The notes: a model not told the origin generated them from the sequence alone. A stretch of DNA of 64,000 bases from Thalassospiraceae bacterium LMO-JJ14 (GCA_021555105.2 CP134604.1:310001-374000), one strand, 5' to 3'; counted from the first letter of the stretch, positions 32,011 to 44,195 are shown. Program-made: numbers and translations.

Positions 32011-32850
32011 CTAACCCTCGTCCTTGTGAGGGTACGGCACGCCGACGATGTTATAGCCGCTGTCGACATATTGCACCGATCCAGTGACGCTGAGGGACAG
32101 GTCGGAAAGCAGATAAAGCGCAGAGCCGCCGATGTCGTCCAGTTGAACGTTACGGCGCAGGGGAGAGTGCTGCTCATTCCACTTGAAGATATGCCGGGCC
32201 CCGGCAATTGCACTGCCGGCGAGGGTTCGCATCGGCCCTGCTGAAATCGCATTGACGCGAATGTTCTCTGGTCCGAGATCGGATGCCAGATAACGAATGC
32301 TCGCTTCCAGCGCGGCCTTGGCGACACCCATGACGTTATAATTCGGCACAACTTTTTCGGCACCATAGAACGACAGGGCGATCATGCTGCCGCCATCTTT
32401 CATGTGCGGTGCGGCATGGCGGGCAAGCGACGTGAACGAATAACACGATACATCCATGGTACGCTGAAAATTCTCACGCGTTGTCGCTACGTACTTGCCC
32501 TTGAGTTCCTGTTTGTCGGAATAGGCAATGGCGTGAACCACGAAATCGATCGACCCCCATGCATCGGCACACGCACCGACGGCAGCGGCAATCGAGCCTT
32601 CGTCTTCGACATCGCAAGGCACGATGACCTTTGAACCTACACCCTCGGCAAGCGGGCGCACGCGGCGTTCAATAGCATCGTTCTGATACGTGAACCCCAT
32701 CTCGGCGCCATGCGCTGCAAGCGTGTTGGCAATCCCCCAGGCGATGGAATGGTCGTTGGCGACCCCCATGATCAGACCACGCTTGCCTTTCATGAGATTG
32801 GACTTCATGGCGAGGCGGCTCGCGGCGTCGGATAATTTTTGTTCGTTCAC
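32011..32850 (-). CDS. fabI: Enoyl-ACP reductase, NADH type
   Basis: 279 residues from a GTG at 32850. It is an SDR-fold enzyme that completes each fatty acid elongation cycle. Visible motifs are GVANDHSIAWGIA (29-41), the catalytic Tyr171-x6-Lys178 (YNVMGVAK) and the upstream Tyr162. The gene is 4 bases from fabB, forming fabA-fabB-fabI as in many alphaproteobacteria. It is the usual target of triclosan-type inhibitors. An N-terminal extension of about 15 residues relative to E. coli FabI is common in this group. Confidence 0.93.
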   Translation of the reverse strand: MNEQKLSDAASRLAMKSNLMKGKRGLIMGVANDHSIAWGIANTLAAHGAEMGFTYQNDAIERRVRPLAEGVGSKVIVPCDVEDEGSIAAAVGACADAWGSIDFVVHAIAYSDKQELKGKYVATTRENFQRTMDVSCYSFTSLARHAAPHMKDGGSMIALSFYGAEKVVPNYNVMGVAKAALEASIRYLASDLGPENIRVNAISAGPMRTLAGSAIAGARHIFKWNEQHSPLRRNVQLDDIGGSALYLLSDLSLSVTGSVQYVDSGYNIVGVPYPHKDEG

Positions 32851-32854
32851 TGGT

Positions 32855-34075
32855 TCATGCCTCGTAACGCTTGAATGCCAGCGTTGCGTTGGTGCCGCCG
32901 AAACCGAAACTGTTGGAAATGACGCAATTCAGATTGGCGTTATCGATGCGCTGGCGGACGATGTCGGCCTCGCCAGCGTCGGGGTCGAGATTTTCGACGT
33001 TCGCCGAGGCCGCGACGAAATCGTTGTTCAACATGATCAGCGAATAAATCGCTTCATGTGCGCCGGTGGCACCCTGCGAATGGCCGGTCAGCGATTTGGT
33101 CGATGAAATCTTCGGCTTGTGTGCGCCGAACACTTCCTGGATCGCCCCGATCTCGGTCATGTCGCCGGCCGGCGTCGAGGTGCCGTGCGCATTGATGTAA
33201 TCGACCTTGGTGTTGCCGAGACCGGCGGTCGCCAACTGCATGCAGCGGCGCGCGCCTTCGCCCGACGGCGCGACCATGTCGACACCGTCCGACGTCGCAC
33301 CGTAACCGACGATCTCGCCGTAAATCTTCGCGCCGCGCGCCTTGGCATGCTCCAGCTCCTCAAGCACCACGACCCCGGCACCACCGGCGATCACGAAACC
33401 GTCGCGATCGACGTCGAACGGCCGCGACGCACGCGTCGGCGTGTCGTTGTACTTGGACGACAAGGCACCCATGGCATCGAACAGCACCGTCAGCGTCCAG
33501 TGCAGTTCCTCGGCACCGCCGGCGAACACGACGTCTTGCTTGCCCCACTGGATCAGTTCGGCGCCGTTGCCGATGCAATGCGCGCTGGTCGAGCATGCCG
33601 ACGATATGGAATAGCTGAGCCCGCGCATGTGAAATGCCGTCGACAGGTTGGCCGACACGGTCGAGCACATGGCCTTCGGCACGGCGTAAGGGCCGATCCG
33701 TTTAGCCCCCTTTTCACGCGCTGTGTCCGCCGCTTCGACCTGGGCCGATGTGGACGGCCCGCCGGACCCCATGACAAGCCCGCTGCGTTCGCTGCACACC
33801 ACGGTTTCGTCCAATCCGGAATCGGCGATCGCTTCCTGCATGGCAATATAGCCATACGCAGCGCCATCACCCATAAAGCGGCGCAGCTTGCGGTCGATCC
33901 TGTCTTCGAGATCGACCGTCGGTGCGCCATGGACATGGGAGCGGAAACCACGCTCGGCATACTCTTCACAGAAAACAATACCGGACTTTCCGTCCCTCAG
34001 GTTCTGCGTCACCTGGCCAACGTCGTCGCCGATCGGCGATACGATGCCCATGCCCGTTACGACCACACGTCTCAT
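32855..34075 (-). CDS. fabB: Beta-ketoacyl-ACP synthase I
   Basis: 406 residues, thiolase fold. Active-site Cys161 (SSACSTSAH), a His near 296 ([11 protein letters not shown]) and a His near 331 ([11 protein letters not shown]) make up the condensing-enzyme triad. With FabA it controls unsaturated fatty acid synthesis. It is 34 bases from fabA and probably co-transcribed. Confidence 0.94.
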   Translation of the reverse strand: MRRVVVTGMGIVSPIGDDVGQVTQNLRDGKSGIVFCEEYAERGFRSHVHGAPTVDLEDRIDRKLRRFMGDGAAYGYIAMQEAIADSGLDETVVCSERSGLVMGSGGPSTSAQVEAADTAREKGAKRIGPYAVPKAMCSTVSANLSTAFHMRGLSYSISSACSTSAHCIGNGAELIQWGKQDVVFAGGAEELHWTLTVLFDAMGALSSKYNDTPTRASRPFDVDRDGFVIAGGAGVVVLEELEHAKARGAKIYGEIVGYGATSDGVDMVAPSGEGARRCMQLATAGLGNTKVDYINAHGTSTPAGDMTEIGAIQEVFGAHKPKISSTKSLTGHSQGATGAHEAIYSLIMLNNDFVAASANVENLDPDAGEADIVRQRIDNANLNCVISNSFGFGGTNATLAFKRYEA

Positions 34076-34109
34076 TTAGCCCTCTCTTCGTTGTCAGTTA
34101 TAGCCGCAA

Positions 34110-34637
34110 TCAATCGTCGGCCGTGAACAACGTTACCTTCAAATCGGATGCCTCGTAGGCGACATTTCCGTCCACTTTCATGACGCCATCGGCAATCCCG
34201 AGCGTAATCTTGCGGCTCATGACCCGCTTGATATCGACACGGTACTCGACCAGCGATTTGTCCGGCGTTACCTGATCGGTAAACTTGACCTGCCCGACGC
34301 CCAGCGCGCGGCCGCGCCCTGGCGCCCCGCTCCAACCGAGATAGAAGCCGACCATCTGCCAAAGCGCGTCCAGCCCCAGACATCCCGGCATCACCGGGTC
34401 GCCCTGAAAGTGGCAATCGAAAAACCACAGGTCTTTTTTGACTTCGAGCTGCGCCTCAACAACACCCTTGTCATAGGTCCCGCCGGTATCCGCAATATGC
34501 GTAATCCGATCGAACATCAGCATCGGCGGCAGCGGCAATTGTGCATTGCCGGGACCGAACAGTTCGCCACGGCCGCAGCTCAATAAATCTTCGTAGGAAT
34601 AGCTCGCTTGTTTCGTCAAAAATAAGCCCCTCACCAT
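34110..34637 (-). CDS. fabA: 3-hydroxydecanoyl-ACP dehydratase/isomerase
   Basis: 175 residues from the ATG at 34637; a TTG at 34619 with GAGGGG upstream would start at [13 protein letters not shown] and fits the family N-terminus better. It is a hotdog fold with catalytic His76 ([18 protein letters not shown]) and Asp90. It introduces the cis double bond at C10, the first step of unsaturated fatty acid synthesis. First gene of the fabA-fabB-fabI operon. Confidence 0.94.
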   Translation of the reverse strand: MVRGLFLTKQASYSYEDLLSCGRGELFGPGNAQLPLPPMLMFDRITHIADTGGTYDKGVVEAQLEVKKDLWFFDCHFQGDPVMPGCLGLDALWQMVGFYLGWSGAPGRGRALGVGQVKFTDQVTPDKSLVEYRVDIKRVMSRKITLGIADGVMKVDGNVAYEASDLKVTLFTADD

Positions 34638-34766
34638 CTGAAACCGGCTCTCGGGTTCTTCAGATTTCCCGAGTTACCCTTATAGCGCATCAATAAGCGA
34701 AATCCGAGGGTGGTGCACGAAAAAAACCCTCCACAAACAAGGCTTATTGACGCCGCCCCAACAGCA

Positions 34767-34804
34767 AAACGGGGCGGCTGATCGAAAAATCTGCCACCCC
34801 GTCC
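34767..34804 (-). terminator. Terminator after pnp
   Basis: Read leftward, ACGGGG.GGC / GCC.CCCCGT with an AT-rich loop and TTTTG after it. It ends the ribosomal/RNA cluster before the fab operon. Confidence 0.7.
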
Positions 34805-34831
34805 TATCTTTTCAGGCCTAGCCAGTACCGG

Positions 34832-36982
34832 TTAGTCCCGTTTTTTGCGTTCGCCAACCTGCTCGGTGATATCCTCGCCGGTTTCCTGATTAACAACACG
34901 CATTGAAAGCTTCACTTTGCCGCGATCATCGATCCCGATCAGCTTGACCTTGACCTGGTCGCCTTCGTTGACCACATCCGTCACTTTCTCGACACGGCCT
35001 TCAGCCATTTCCGAGATGTGCACGAGGCCATCACGCGGGCCGAGGAAGTTCACGAAAGCGCCGAAATCGACGACTTTCACGACTTTCCCGTCATAGATCG
35101 CACCGACTTCCGGTTCGGCGACAATGTCACGAATCCAGGCAGCGGCACGATCGCCGGCTTCGGCGTCAACTGCCGCAATACGCACCGAACCGTCATCTTC
35201 GACGTCGATCTTGGCGCCCGTGGTTTCACAAATTTCACGGATAATCTTGCCGCCCGGGCCGATGATGTCGCGGATCTTCTCCGGATTGATCTTCATCGAC
35301 GTGATGCGCGGGGCGTTGCCGCTGACCTGCTCGCGGGCATTCGTCAGCGCCTTGGCCATTTCATCAAGGATGTGCAGACGGCCTTCTCTTGCCTGATCGA
35401 GCGCGATCTGCATGATTTCCTCGGTAATCGAGGTGATCTTGATGTCCATCTGCAAAGAGGTCACACCGTTTTCCGTACCGGCGACCTTGAAGTCCATGTC
35501 ACCAAGGTGATCCTCGTCACCCAGGATATCGGAAAGAACCGCATAACGATCGCCTTCCTTGATCAGACCCATGGCGATACCGGCAACCGGGCGCGGCAGC
35601 GGCACACCGGCGTCCATCAGCGACAGCGACGTGCCGCAGACCGTCGCCATCGACGACGAGCCGTTGGATTCGGTGATGTCGGAGACCACGCGGATCGTGT
35701 ACGGGAACTCTTCCTTCGACGGCATGATCGGGTGCATGGCGCGCCAGGCAAGCTTGCCGTGGCCGACTTCGCGACGGCCCGTGAAGCCGAAGCGACCAGC
35801 TTCACCGACCGAGAACGGCGGGAAGTTATAATGCAGCATGAAGTTCTCACGGTAGTTATCCGCGAGACCGTCGATGATCTGTTCGTCCTGGCCGGTGCCG
35901 AGCGTCGTCGTCACCATGGCCTGCGTTTCGCCGCGCGTGAACAGGGCCGACCCGTGTGCACGCGGCAGGATGCCGACTTCGCTGGCGATCGGACGAACCG
36001 TTTTGGTGTCGCGGCTGTCGATACGCACGCCGGTATCGAGGATATCGTTGCGCACGATGTCCTTTTCGAGGTTCTTGAGAACATCTCCCATCACGGCGGA
36101 GAGCAGATCCTGATCAATGCTGTCATCGGCCTGCAGCTTTTCTGCAGCGGCTTTCTTGACCTCGGAGATTTTCGCCTGGCGATCCGATTTCACCTTGATG
36201 CCGTAAGCGGCACGCAGGTCATCGGCGGCGGCGTCGGAGATGCGCTTGGCGATCTCGTCAAGACCGGCCGGCGCTGCCGGCAGTTCCATCGGCTCCTTGG
36301 CACAGGCTTCGGCGAGATCGATGATTGCATCGATCACCGGCTGGAAGCCGCGGTGGCCGAACATCACGGCTTCGAGCATCTGCTGCTCGGAAAGCTCGCT
36401 GGCTTCGGATTCAACCATCAAAACGCCTTCCTGCGTCCCGGCGACGATCAGATCGAGATCGCTCTCGGCCATTTGCGCCAGCGTCGGGTTCAGAACCAGC
36501 TCGCCATCGACACGGCCGACGCGCGCGCCGCCGATCGGGCCCATGAACGGCAGGCCGGAAATGGTCAATGCGGCCGACGTGCCGATCATTGCAAGAATAT
36601 CGGTTTCGTTTTCAAGATCGTGCGACACCACGGTGCAGATGACCTGGGTCTCGTTCTTGAAGCCTTTGACGAACAGCGGACGGATCGGACGGTCGATCAG
36701 GCGGGACGTCAGCGTCTCGCGCTCGGACGGACGGCCTTCACGCTTGAAAAAGCCGCCTGGGATCTTACCGGCGGCAAACGTTTTTTCGACGTAATGAACG
36801 GAGAGCGGGAAAAAATCCAAACCCGGTTTGGGGCTCTTTTCGCCAACCACGGTGCACAGCACCTTGCTCTCGCCAAGGGTTGCCATGACGGCCCCATCGG
36901 CCTGACGGGCAATCTTGCCGGTTTCCAATACCAGCTTCTGGCCGGCCCATTCGATCTCTTTACGGAATTCCTTAAACATCAT
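34832..36982 (-). CDS. pnp: Polynucleotide phosphorylase
   Basis: 716 residues. Two RNase PH domains, an all-alpha linker, a KH domain (about 555-615, with [14 protein letters not shown]) and a C-terminal S1 domain (about 620-690). It degrades RNA 3' to 5' using phosphate and works with RNase E. Length and domain order are standard. It lies downstream of rpsO, as in most proteobacteria. Confidence 0.97.
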   Translation of the reverse strand: MMFKEFRKEIEWAGQKLVLETGKIARQADGAVMATLGESKVLCTVVGEKSPKPGLDFFPLSVHYVEKTFAAGKIPGGFFKREGRPSERETLTSRLIDRPIRPLFVKGFKNETQVICTVVSHDLENETDILAMIGTSAALTISGLPFMGPIGGARVGRVDGELVLNPTLAQMAESDLDLIVAGTQEGVLMVESEASELSEQQMLEAVMFGHRGFQPVIDAIIDLAEACAKEPMELPAAPAGLDEIAKRISDAAADDLRAAYGIKVKSDRQAKISEVKKAAAEKLQADDSIDQDLLSAVMGDVLKNLEKDIVRNDILDTGVRIDSRDTKTVRPIASEVGILPRAHGSALFTRGETQAMVTTTLGTGQDEQIIDGLADNYRENFMLHYNFPPFSVGEAGRFGFTGRREVGHGKLAWRAMHPIMPSKEEFPYTIRVVSDITESNGSSSMATVCGTSLSLMDAGVPLPRPVAGIAMGLIKEGDRYAVLSDILGDEDHLGDMDFKVAGTENGVTSLQMDIKITSITEEIMQIALDQAREGRLHILDEMAKALTNAREQVSGNAPRITSMKINPEKIRDIIGPGGKIIREICETTGAKIDVEDDGSVRIAAVDAEAGDRAAAWIRDIVAEPEVGAIYDGKVVKVVDFGAFVNFLGPRDGLVHISEMAEGRVEKVTDVVNEGDQVKVKLIGIDDRGKVKLSMRVVNQETGEDITEQVGERKKRD

Positions 36983-37119
36983 TGTCTTTCCTCATCATAC
37001 ATACAACGCCGTGTCACCCGACACCGGCGCAACCCGCAGCCACCTCGGTCGCGGGCGAAGCGCAGAGCCACAAACATCTCTCAGCGTACTGAAAACATGA
37101 AGCGGCTTGCGCCGTCAGG

Positions 37120-37146
37120 GGTGCACACCCACCATGGATGTGCACC
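37120..37146. terminator. Hairpin between rpsO and pnp
   Basis: GGTGCACA / TGTGCACC with an 11-base loop, just after the rpsO stop. In enterobacteria this interval holds RNase III/RNase E processing sites controlling pnp; a similar role is possible. Confidence 0.5.
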
Positions 37147-37156
37147 GCTAGCCGCA

Positions 37157-37426
37157 TTAGCGGCGCAGGCCTAGCTTTTTGACTATGCCTTCGTATCGCT
37201 TCTCGTCCTTTTTACGCAGGTAATCGAGAAGCCGGCGGCGTTGACCCACCATCATCAGCAGGCCACGGCGCGAATGAAAATCCTTGGCATGGGTTTTCAG
37301 GTGTTCGGTCAGATTGATAATCCGTTCGGTCAGAACGGCGACCTGCACCTCGGGAGAACCCGTATCGCCGTCTTTGACGGCATGTTCTTTGATAAGCTCT
37401 TGCTTACGTTCGGCGGTAATCGACAT
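37157..37426 (-). CDS. rpsO: 30S ribosomal protein S15
   Basis: 89 residues, the family's usual length, beginning [20 protein letters not shown] and containing the conserved [27 protein letters not shown] and RRRLLDYL. It binds the central domain of 16S rRNA early in assembly. Confidence 0.98.
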   Translation of the reverse strand: MSITAERKQELIKEHAVKDGDTGSPEVQVAVLTERIINLTEHLKTHAKDFHSRRGLLMMVGQRRRLLDYLRKKDEKRYEGIVKKLGLRR

Positions 37427-37440
37427 CGTAATCTCCTAAT

Positions 37441-38376
37441 CTAGATGTTCATGACACGGAACGGCTTTATTTCACCGCCCGTAATGCGCGCCAGAGCCAA
37501 CAACGTGCCGTTCGCCGTCACCTGGACGACATCCCCTTGAGCGATATTTCGAAGGGGGGACCGCTGTGCGACAGGCAGGATGGGAACACCCTGCCCCTGC
37601 CTTAGTCTGCGCGCTTCCTGCTCCGTCAGGGCTAGTGCCGGGATGTCGTCCAGCACAGTCTCGACAGGAAGCAGATGCTTCTTCAGAAGCGCCGCCGCAT
37701 GGACGCCTTCATCAGCTTCGAAGACTTCCATTTTTACAGCCTTTTCAATAGAAAAAGGCCCAACGGCAGTGCGTCTGAGGCGCCTTATATGGCCTTCGCA
37801 TCCCAAGTGCAAGGCCAGATCTCTTATCAGGGCACGGACGTAAGTCCCCTTGCCGCAACGCATTTCGAAGTCGGCATGATCGGCGTCCGGCATCCCCGTG
37901 AGCCGCAAGGACTCGATGTCGACTTCGCGGGGGGCAATTTCCACGGTTTCGTCACGGCGTGCCCGCTTGTAAGCGCGCTCGCCATCCACCTTGACGGCGG
38001 AATAGACCGGCGGCACCTGCGTGATCCGGCCCGTGAAAAGCGGCAGCGCGGCCTCTATTTCCGCCTCTGAAGGCCGTTTGTCCGAACGGGCAATCACCTC
38101 ACCCTCGGCATCGTCGGTGCTCGTGCTCTCGCCCCAGCGGGCGCGGAATTCATAGGTTTTAAAGCCGTCCATGGCGTATGCCTGGGTTTTCGTCGCCTCG
38201 CCGAAGGCAATCGGCAATACGCCGCTCGCCAGCGGATCCAGCGTCCCGCCATGACCGACTTTTTGGGCACCGGTGAGCCACTTGATGCGTCCGACACAGC
38301 CGTTCGAGGACGGCCCTTCAGATTTATCCAGGATCAGCCAGCCGTGAATTGGCGTGCCTTTACGCCCGCGCGCCAT
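37441..38376 (-). CDS. truB: tRNA pseudouridine-55 synthase
   Basis: 311 residues. The N-terminal catalytic domain has the nucleophile Asp in GHGGTLDPLASGVLP. It makes the universal pseudouridine in the T-loop of tRNA. A C-terminal PUA-like extension (about 250-311) follows. It starts at the rbfA stop codon, indicating coupling. Confidence 0.96.
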   Translation of the reverse strand: MARGRKGTPIHGWLILDKSEGPSSNGCVGRIKWLTGAQKVGHGGTLDPLASGVLPIAFGEATKTQAYAMDGFKTYEFRARWGESTSTDDAEGEVIARSDKRPSEAEIEAALPLFTGRITQVPPVYSAVKVDGERAYKRARRDETVEIAPREVDIESLRLTGMPDADHADFEMRCGKGTYVRALIRDLALHLGCEGHIRRLRRTAVGPFSIEKAVKMEVFEADEGVHAAALLKKHLLPVETVLDDIPALALTEQEARRLRQGQGVPILPVAQRSPLRNIAQGDVVQVTANGTLLALARITGGEIKPFRVMNI

Positions 38377-38787
38377 CTATTCACCGCTTTCCGGATCTTC
38401 GTCGTGCTTGATATCGCGCGCAACATGCGGATTGCGCAGCACCGCATCGATACGCGCCGCTTCATCGAAACTCACGTCGGCGGCGAACGATATTCTCGGA
38501 ACATGGCGCAGTTGCACGTTTTTCGCGACCCAGCTACGCAAGAACCCGGACGCCCTGTTGAGCGCCTCGACGATCTGCCCGCTGTCGCCGCCACCCAGCG
38601 GCACCACATAGGCGGTGGCGTTCTTAAGATCGGGACTGACGCGGACTTCGGTCACGGTGACGGCCACGCCCTTGACCGCGGGATCACGAATTTCACCGCG
38701 CTCCAGCGCCTGAGCGATGACATGGCGGACTTCTTCACCGACACGCAATTGGCGTTGCGAAGGCGCCCGCGCAGGCTGACGGCTCAT
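38377..38787 (-). CDS. rbfA: Ribosome-binding factor A
   Basis: 136 residues, KH-like fold, containing QLRVGEEVRHVIAQALERGE and ITEVR-like AVTVTEVRVSPDLK. It is needed for 16S rRNA 5' end maturation and cold adaptation. It lies between infB and truB in the conserved order. Confidence 0.95.
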   Translation of the reverse strand: MSRQPARAPSQRQLRVGEEVRHVIAQALERGEIRDPAVKGVAVTVTEVRVSPDLKNATAYVVPLGGGDSGQIVEALNRASGFLRSWVAKNVQLRHVPRISFAADVSFDEAARIDAVLRNPHVARDIKHDEDPESGE

Positions 38788-38816
38788 GGTATCTGCTCCT
38801 CAGATTTCAACCGCCC

Positions 38817-41426
38817 TTAAAGCTCGCGGCTGACTTCCTTGATTTCGAAGCACTCGATCTTGTCGCCGACCTGAATGTCGTTGTAATTGGCAAACGCCAT
38901 ACCGCATTCATAGCCTTCCTTGACCTCGCGGACATCGTCCTTGAAGCGCTTGAGCTGGCTCAGCTCGCCCTCATGCACGACGACATCGTCACGAACAAGG
39001 CGGACCTTGGCGCCACGTTTGACCTGGCCTTCGGTGATCATGCAACCGGCAATCTTGCCGACCTTGGTGATCGAGAAGACTTCGCGGATTTCCGCATAAC
39101 CGAGCAGCTCCTCGGAAACATCCGGCGACAGCATGCCCGACAGCATCTTCTTCACATCGTCGGTCAGGTCGTAAATGATCGAGTAATAGCGAATATCGAC
39201 ACCATCGCGCTTGGCCGCTTCGCGGGCCTGCGGGTTGGCGCGGACATTGAAGCCGACGACCAGGGCATTGGACGCACGAGCCAGAGTGACGTCGGATTCG
39301 TTGATGCCGCCGACGCCGGAGTGCAGAACCTGCACTTCGACTTCCTCGGTCCCCATTTTGGTCAATGCGCCGATGATCGCTTCCAGCGAACCATGCACAT
39401 CGGCCTTGATGATGACGGGCAGCATTTCAGCCTCGCCTTCCTTGATTTTCTCGAACATCTGTTCAAGCGTGCCGCGTGCACTGACAGAGGCGCGGGCGTC
39501 GCGGTCACGACGCTGACGGAATTCGGAAACCTCGCGCGCCTTCGCCTCGTCGCTGACAACGACGACATCGTCGCCTGCCAGCGGTGTGCCGTTCAGGCCC
39601 AAGACCTCGGCGGGCATCGACGGGCCGGCTTTGTCGAGCTTGTTGCCATGCGCATCGGTCAACGCACGCACGCGGCCCCACTCGGCGCCGGCAACGAAGA
39701 TATCGCCGACATTGAGCGTACCGCTCTGTACAAGAACCGTCGCCACGGAGCCGCGGCCCTGTTCCATCTTGGATTCAACGACGACGCCTTCAGCCGGACG
39801 GTCGGGATCGGCCTTGAGGTCGAGCAATTCGGCCTGCAAAAGGATCGCTTCCAGAAGCTTGTCCAGGTTCGTGCGCTTCAGCGCCGAAACCGGGATGCAG
39901 AGCACATCGCCGCCCATGTCCTCGACCTGAATGTCATGGCTCAGAAGATCGGTCTTAATGCGATCGGGATTGGCATCCGGCTTGTCGATCTTGTTGACCG
40001 CGACGATGATCGGCACGCCCGCCGCCTTGGAGTGGTGGATGGCTTCGATCGTCTGCGGCATGATGCCGTCATCGGCGGCGACACACAACACGACGATATC
40101 CGTCACCTTGGCGCCACGCGCACGCATTTCTGTAAAGGCGGCGTGGCCGGGTGTATCGATGAAGGTGATATTATTGCCGTCGGCGGTCGTCACCTGGTAT
40201 GCACCGATGTGCTGGGTAATCCCACCGGCTTCATGATTGGCGACATCGCTCTCGCGCAGCGCATCAAGCAACGAGGTCTTGCCGTGATCGACATGGCCCA
40301 TCACGGTGACCACCGGTGCGCGCGACACCCTTGCGCCGTCTTGTGATTCCACATTGATCACAAGATGGTCTTCGACGTCGGCCTCGCTGACGCGTTTCAG
40401 GCGGTGGCCGAATTCCTGCACCACCAGTTCCGCCGTATCGGCGTCGATGCTCTGCGTAATTGTCGCCATGACGCCCATTTCCATGAGTTTCTTGACGACG
40501 ACACCTCCGCGCTCGGCCATCCGGTTGGCCAGCTCCTGTACGGTGATCGTTTCCGGAATGACGACATCACGGATAACCTTGCCTCCTTCTGAACGGCGTT
40601 CGCGCTGTTTTTCACGGTCGCGGTCGCGCTGGCGTTTAACCGACGCCAGCGAACGGCGGTGTTCTTCGAGTTCCTCGAAGGATTCCGCTTCGGCAATGGT
40701 CAGTTTTCCATGGCGGCGCCGCTCTTCGCGGGTCTTGCCCGGCGAAGGGCGTTTGGCATCGGCCTTGACCGCCTTGCCCTTGCGGGCCGCTTTATCTTCA
40801 CCTTCGCCGTCGGCAGCAGCATCGTCGCCCGCCGGACGTGTTTCACGAGCAGCTTCCTTGGAGCGGGATTTACGTTCCTCCACAAGAAGCTTGGCTTCAA
40901 GCTCCTGGGCTTCCCGGATGGCTTTTTCTTCCGCTGTTTCCTCGGGTTGCTCAGCGGCAGCTTCCTCGACAACGTCTTCTTCTTTTTCGTCAACGCGGCC
41001 AAGATCGGAAAGCTGCGGCTTGCCGCGGCCCGTCGGTTTTGCTTCCTCGCCGCCCTGGCGCGCGGATTCAAGTGCACGCATCCGTGCTTCGCGCTCGCTC
41101 TCGGTAAGCTTGGAAATATTCGCAAGTTCGGTCTCGGTGACGGCAGGCGCAGGCGCCGGCGCTTCGGGCGCCTCGGTAGCGGCGGCATCACTGGCCTCGG
41201 CCAGACTGGCGTTCCCGAAACCGGCCTTCACTTCGGCCATGTCTCCGGACGTGTCCGTCACGAAAGTCCGTTTCCGCTTTTTCTCGACGGTCACCATCTT
41301 GGAGCGCCCATGCGAGAAATTCTGCTTCACCTGACCGGTCTCGACCGTCTTGTTCAGTTCCAGTCGGCCGGGCTTGGCAAGGCCAAGCGGCTTTTTGCTG
41401 TTTTCAGTCTCTTTGGCGTCACTCAT
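38817..41426 (-). CDS. infB: Translation initiation factor IF-2
   Basis: 869 residues. A long charged, Ala/Glu/Arg-rich N-terminal region (about 1-290), the IF2_N domain near 295-345, the GTPase core with [15 protein letters not shown] near 372-386, [18 protein letters not shown] and [11 protein letters not shown], then the C-terminal fMet-tRNA-binding domains. It delivers initiator tRNA to the 30S subunit. It overlaps ylxR by 4 bases. Confidence 0.97.
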   Translation of the reverse strand: MSDAKETENSKKPLGLAKPGRLELNKTVETGQVKQNFSHGRSKMVTVEKKRKRTFVTDTSGDMAEVKAGFGNASLAEASDAAATEAPEAPAPAPAVTETELANISKLTESEREARMRALESARQGGEEAKPTGRGKPQLSDLGRVDEKEEDVVEEAAAEQPEETAEEKAIREAQELEAKLLVEERKSRSKEAARETRPAGDDAAADGEGEDKAARKGKAVKADAKRPSPGKTREERRRHGKLTIAEAESFEELEEHRRSLASVKRQRDRDREKQRERRSEGGKVIRDVVIPETITVQELANRMAERGGVVVKKLMEMGVMATITQSIDADTAELVVQEFGHRLKRVSEADVEDHLVINVESQDGARVSRAPVVTVMGHVDHGKTSLLDALRESDVANHEAGGITQHIGAYQVTTADGNNITFIDTPGHAAFTEMRARGAKVTDIVVLCVAADDGIMPQTIEAIHHSKAAGVPIIVAVNKIDKPDANPDRIKTDLLSHDIQVEDMGGDVLCIPVSALKRTNLDKLLEAILLQAELLDLKADPDRPAEGVVVESKMEQGRGSVATVLVQSGTLNVGDIFVAGAEWGRVRALTDAHGNKLDKAGPSMPAEVLGLNGTPLAGDDVVVVSDEAKAREVSEFRQRRDRDARASVSARGTLEQMFEKIKEGEAEMLPVIIKADVHGSLEAIIGALTKMGTEEVEVQVLHSGVGGINESDVTLARASNALVVGFNVRANPQAREAAKRDGVDIRYYSIIYDLTDDVKKMLSGMLSPDVSEELLGYAEIREVFSITKVGKIAGCMITEGQVKRGAKVRLVRDDVVVHEGELSQLKRFKDDVREVKEGYECGMAFANYNDIQVGDKIECFEIKEVSREL

Positions 41427-42046
41427 TTGCTTACGTCCATTTCCCCCGGTCGAAAACCGGTCAATCTCTCACACTCTCTTTTTAGCGATACCGCCAGTCC
41501 GCCACGCTGAATCGTCAAATACGAAACAACGCCCTTACCCGCGGCCTCACCCATTTCGCTGCTTGTCAGGCCGCTGACGACCGGCGTTTTGCGGGCCGCA
41601 TAGATGACATCTTCCCTGGCCCCGCCGGCATCAATCGCAATTGCGACCAGACCCGCACCGCCGGCTTCCAACACTTCAAGCACCCGGTCGTAACCGAAAA
41701 TCAGAAGATCGGAACGCCGTGCCAGGCCGATAATATCCTGACAACGCTTGGCCAACAGGGCCTCGACACGTTCCGCCAGATCTTCCGGCACCGTAACCTG
41801 AGCTTTTGCCGCGCGTGCAAAAAGCTTCTTGGCGCATGCCGTCTTCAGTGCATTCACGTCCGCGCTAAGCCAGATCCCGCGGCCAGGCAAACGCTCGCCA
41901 AGATCAGGTACTATAACATCATCCGGGCCGACGACGAACCGCAGCAACCCATGCTTGGGCGCCGTCTCGCCAGAGACGATACACCTGCGCTCGGGCGCGC
42001 CGGTCTCTCTGCTCTCGGGCTTCGTCATTTCAGCCAGTGCCGTCAT
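41423..42046 (-). CDS. ylxR: YlxR-family RNA-binding protein with L7Ae-like domain
   Basis: 207 residues. The N-terminal DUF448/YlxR domain ([27 protein letters not shown]) is fused to an L7Ae/L30e-like domain ([15 protein letters not shown]), the arrangement usual in alphaproteobacteria. It is encoded between nusA and infB. The role is poorly known; it binds RNA and may act in translation or RNase P control. Confidence 0.9.
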   Translation of the reverse strand: MTALAEMTKPESRETGAPERRCIVSGETAPKHGLLRFVVGPDDVIVPDLGERLPGRGIWLSADVNALKTACAKKLFARAAKAQVTVPEDLAERVEALLAKRCQDIIGLARRSDLLIFGYDRVLEVLEAGGAGLVAIAIDAGGAREDVIYAARKTPVVSGLTSSEMGEAAGKGVVSYLTIQRGGLAVSLKRECERLTGFRPGEMDVSK

Positions 42047-42068
42047 TTATACCTGTCTTCCCGTTTGC

Positions 42069-43649
42069 TTACTCAGCCGGTTCCGCCGAAACTTCTTCCG
42101 CAGCTTCTTCGGCTGTCTCTTCGTCGGCGAACCAGTGCGCCCGCGCCGCCATGATCAGTTCATTCGCCTGATCCATGTTCATCGATCCGGAAGGCGCAAT
42201 TTCAAGAAGCTCGTCACCGGCGAGGTCGGCCAGATCGTCACGCGTCTTGATGCCTTTTTCGCCAAGCGCCACCATCAGCGATGCCGACATGCCTTCCAGC
42301 TCGGCGACATCTTCCTCGACGCCAAGCTCTTTGCGTTTGGCGTCCATTTCCTCTTCGCGTGTGGCAAGGTGATTGCGCGCACGCGCCTGAAGCTCGGCGG
42401 CAACGTCTTCGTCGAAGCCTTCGATGTCGGTGAGATCCTCGACCGGCACATAGGCCACTTCCTCGGCCGAGCTGAAGCCTTCCGTCACCAAAAGGTGTGC
42501 AATCACGTCGTCGACATCGAGTGCATCCACGAACATCTTCGAGCGGTCCTGGAATTCTTTCTGACGGCGTTCGGATTCCTCGGCCTCGGTCAGGATATCG
42601 ATATCCCAGCCCGACAACTGCGATGCCAGACGCACGTTCTGGCCACGACGGCCGATGGCGAGCGAGAGCTGCTCGTCGGGCACCACGACTTCGATCTTGT
42701 TGTTGTCTTCGTCGAGCACGACCTTGGCGACTTCGGCCGGGGCCAGCGCGTTGACGATGAACGACGCGGCATCGGGCGACCACTGAATGATATCGATCTT
42801 CTCGCCCTGCAGCTCACCGACAACGGCTTGCACGCGCGAGCCGCGCATACCGATGCAGGGGCCGACCGGATCGATCGAGCTGTCATGCGAGACAACGGCG
42901 ATCTTGGCGCGCGAGCCCGGATCGCGGGCGACCGACTTGATTTCGATGACGCCGTCATAAATTTCCGGCACTTCCTGCGCAAACAGCTTGGCCATGAAGT
43001 CCGGGTGCGTGCGCGACAGGAAAATCTGCGGGCCGCGCGGTTCCTGGCGGACATCGGCGATATAGGCGCGGATGCGGTCGCCGTTGTTGAAATGCTCGCG
43101 CGGAATCGATTCGTCGCGGCGCAGGATCGCCTCGGCACGGCCGAGGTCGATGATGGCATTGCCGTATTCCATCCGTTTGACCAGCCCATTGACGATTTCG
43201 CCGATGCGGTCCTTGTATTCCTCGTACTGGCGCTCGCGTTCCGCTTCACGGACTTTCTGCACGATAACCTGTTTTGCCGTTTGCGCGGCGATGCGCCCGA
43301 AATCGATCGGCGGCAGAATATCGACGATGAATTCGCCGGCCTGCGCATCAGGCTTTTTGCTCAGTGCTTCGCTCAGGAACATCTGCGTCACTTCGTTTTC
43401 GCGCTCGGCACCGTCTTCCAGTACCTCGATATAACGCGCCAGCATGATTTCGCCGCTTTTGCGGTCGATGTGGGCGCGGATATCGTGCTCATGACCGTAT
43501 TTCGAACGGCCGGCTTTCTGGATCGCCATTTCCATGGCTTCCAGTACCTCTTCGCGTTCAATACCTTTGTCACGCGCCACCGTATCGGCAACGACCAGCA
43601 GTTCGGGCCGGGCGTGTACGTCACCGGCTTCCATAAGCGTTTCACTCAT
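42069..43649 (-). CDS. nusA: Transcription termination/antitermination factor NusA
   Basis: 526 residues. N-terminal RNA polymerase-binding domain, S1 domain (about 135-200), two KH domains ([37 protein letters not shown]), then two helix-hairpin-helix acidic repeats at the C-terminus, ending in an Ala/Glu tail. It binds polymerase and nascent RNA and takes part in Nus antitermination, which could matter for the phage leader modules. It overlaps rimP by 8 bases. Confidence 0.97.
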   Translation of the reverse strand: MSETLMEAGDVHARPELLVVADTVARDKGIEREEVLEAMEMAIQKAGRSKYGHEHDIRAHIDRKSGEIMLARYIEVLEDGAERENEVTQMFLSEALSKKPDAQAGEFIVDILPPIDFGRIAAQTAKQVIVQKVREAERERQYEEYKDRIGEIVNGLVKRMEYGNAIIDLGRAEAILRRDESIPREHFNNGDRIRAYIADVRQEPRGPQIFLSRTHPDFMAKLFAQEVPEIYDGVIEIKSVARDPGSRAKIAVVSHDSSIDPVGPCIGMRGSRVQAVVGELQGEKIDIIQWSPDAASFIVNALAPAEVAKVVLDEDNNKIEVVVPDEQLSLAIGRRGQNVRLASQLSGWDIDILTEAEESERRQKEFQDRSKMFVDALDVDDVIAHLLVTEGFSSAEEVAYVPVEDLTDIEGFDEDVAAELQARARNHLATREEEMDAKRKELGVEEDVAELEGMSASLMVALGEKGIKTRDDLADLAGDELLEIAPSGSMNMDQANELIMAARAHWFADEETAEEAAEEVSAEPAE

Positions 43650-44145
43650 GAGCTTTTTCTTCCTCTAGCTTGGCAAGCATCTCGTCCGTAATGATGAGTT
43701 TGGCTTTAGCGATGGCGGCATGTTCAAGTCGGACCTGCTCGCCATCAATATCGATTAAAACATCGGCACCGTCGGTGCCGTCGACCCGGCCGCGGAACTT
43801 GCGCCGCCCGTCGATCAGGGATTTCATTTCTATCTTGGCGTCAAAACCGGCAAAGCGGTCGTAATCGCCAAGGCGCACCAGCGGCCGGTCCAGGCCGGGC
43901 GAGCTGACCTCTAGCGAATAGGCGCTCTGGATCGGGTCTTCGACGTCCAGCACCGCGGACACTGCGCGCGAGATATCCGCGCAATGATCAACCGTCATTT
44001 CGCGGCCATCCAACGGCTCGGCCATAATTTGCAGAACGGCATTATTGCCGCCGCTAAGCGAGACGCGCACCACATTGAAGCCCATCGCTTCAATGGTCGG
44101 CGTCAGCAGCTGTTCAACGCGTGCAGCCAGCAATTCCTCGCTCAC
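43642..44145 (-). CDS. rimP: Ribosome maturation factor RimP
   Basis: 167 residues from the GTG at 44145 (AGAGGA upstream), giving the start MSEELLAARVEQLLTPTIEA. Typical motifs are DHCADISRAVSAVLD, YSLEVSSPGLDRPL and FRGRVDGTDG. It assists 30S subunit assembly and is first gene of the nusA-infB operon. Confidence 0.93.
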   Translation of the reverse strand: MSEELLAARVEQLLTPTIEAMGFNVVRVSLSGGNNAVLQIMAEPLDGREMTVDHCADISRAVSAVLDVEDPIQSAYSLEVSSPGLDRPLVRLGDYDRFAGFDAKIEMKSLIDGRRKFRGRVDGTDGADVLIDIDGEQVRLEHAAIAKAKLIITDEMLAKLEEEKAHE

Positions 44146-44195
44146 ATCTGTCCTCTTGGCTTGGCCGGGCGGTCCCGTGGATCGCAAATCGGCAT

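Noticed and set aside
35018-37174. A 718-codon open frame on the plus strand
   Set aside because: It lies exactly opposite pnp and rpsO, whose products are unmistakable; the frame is open only because of codon bias in a GC-rich gene.
38973-40346. A 457-codon open frame on the plus strand
   Set aside because: Antisense shadow of infB.
41829-43691. A 620-codon open frame on the plus strand
   Set aside because: Antisense shadow of nusA and ylxR.
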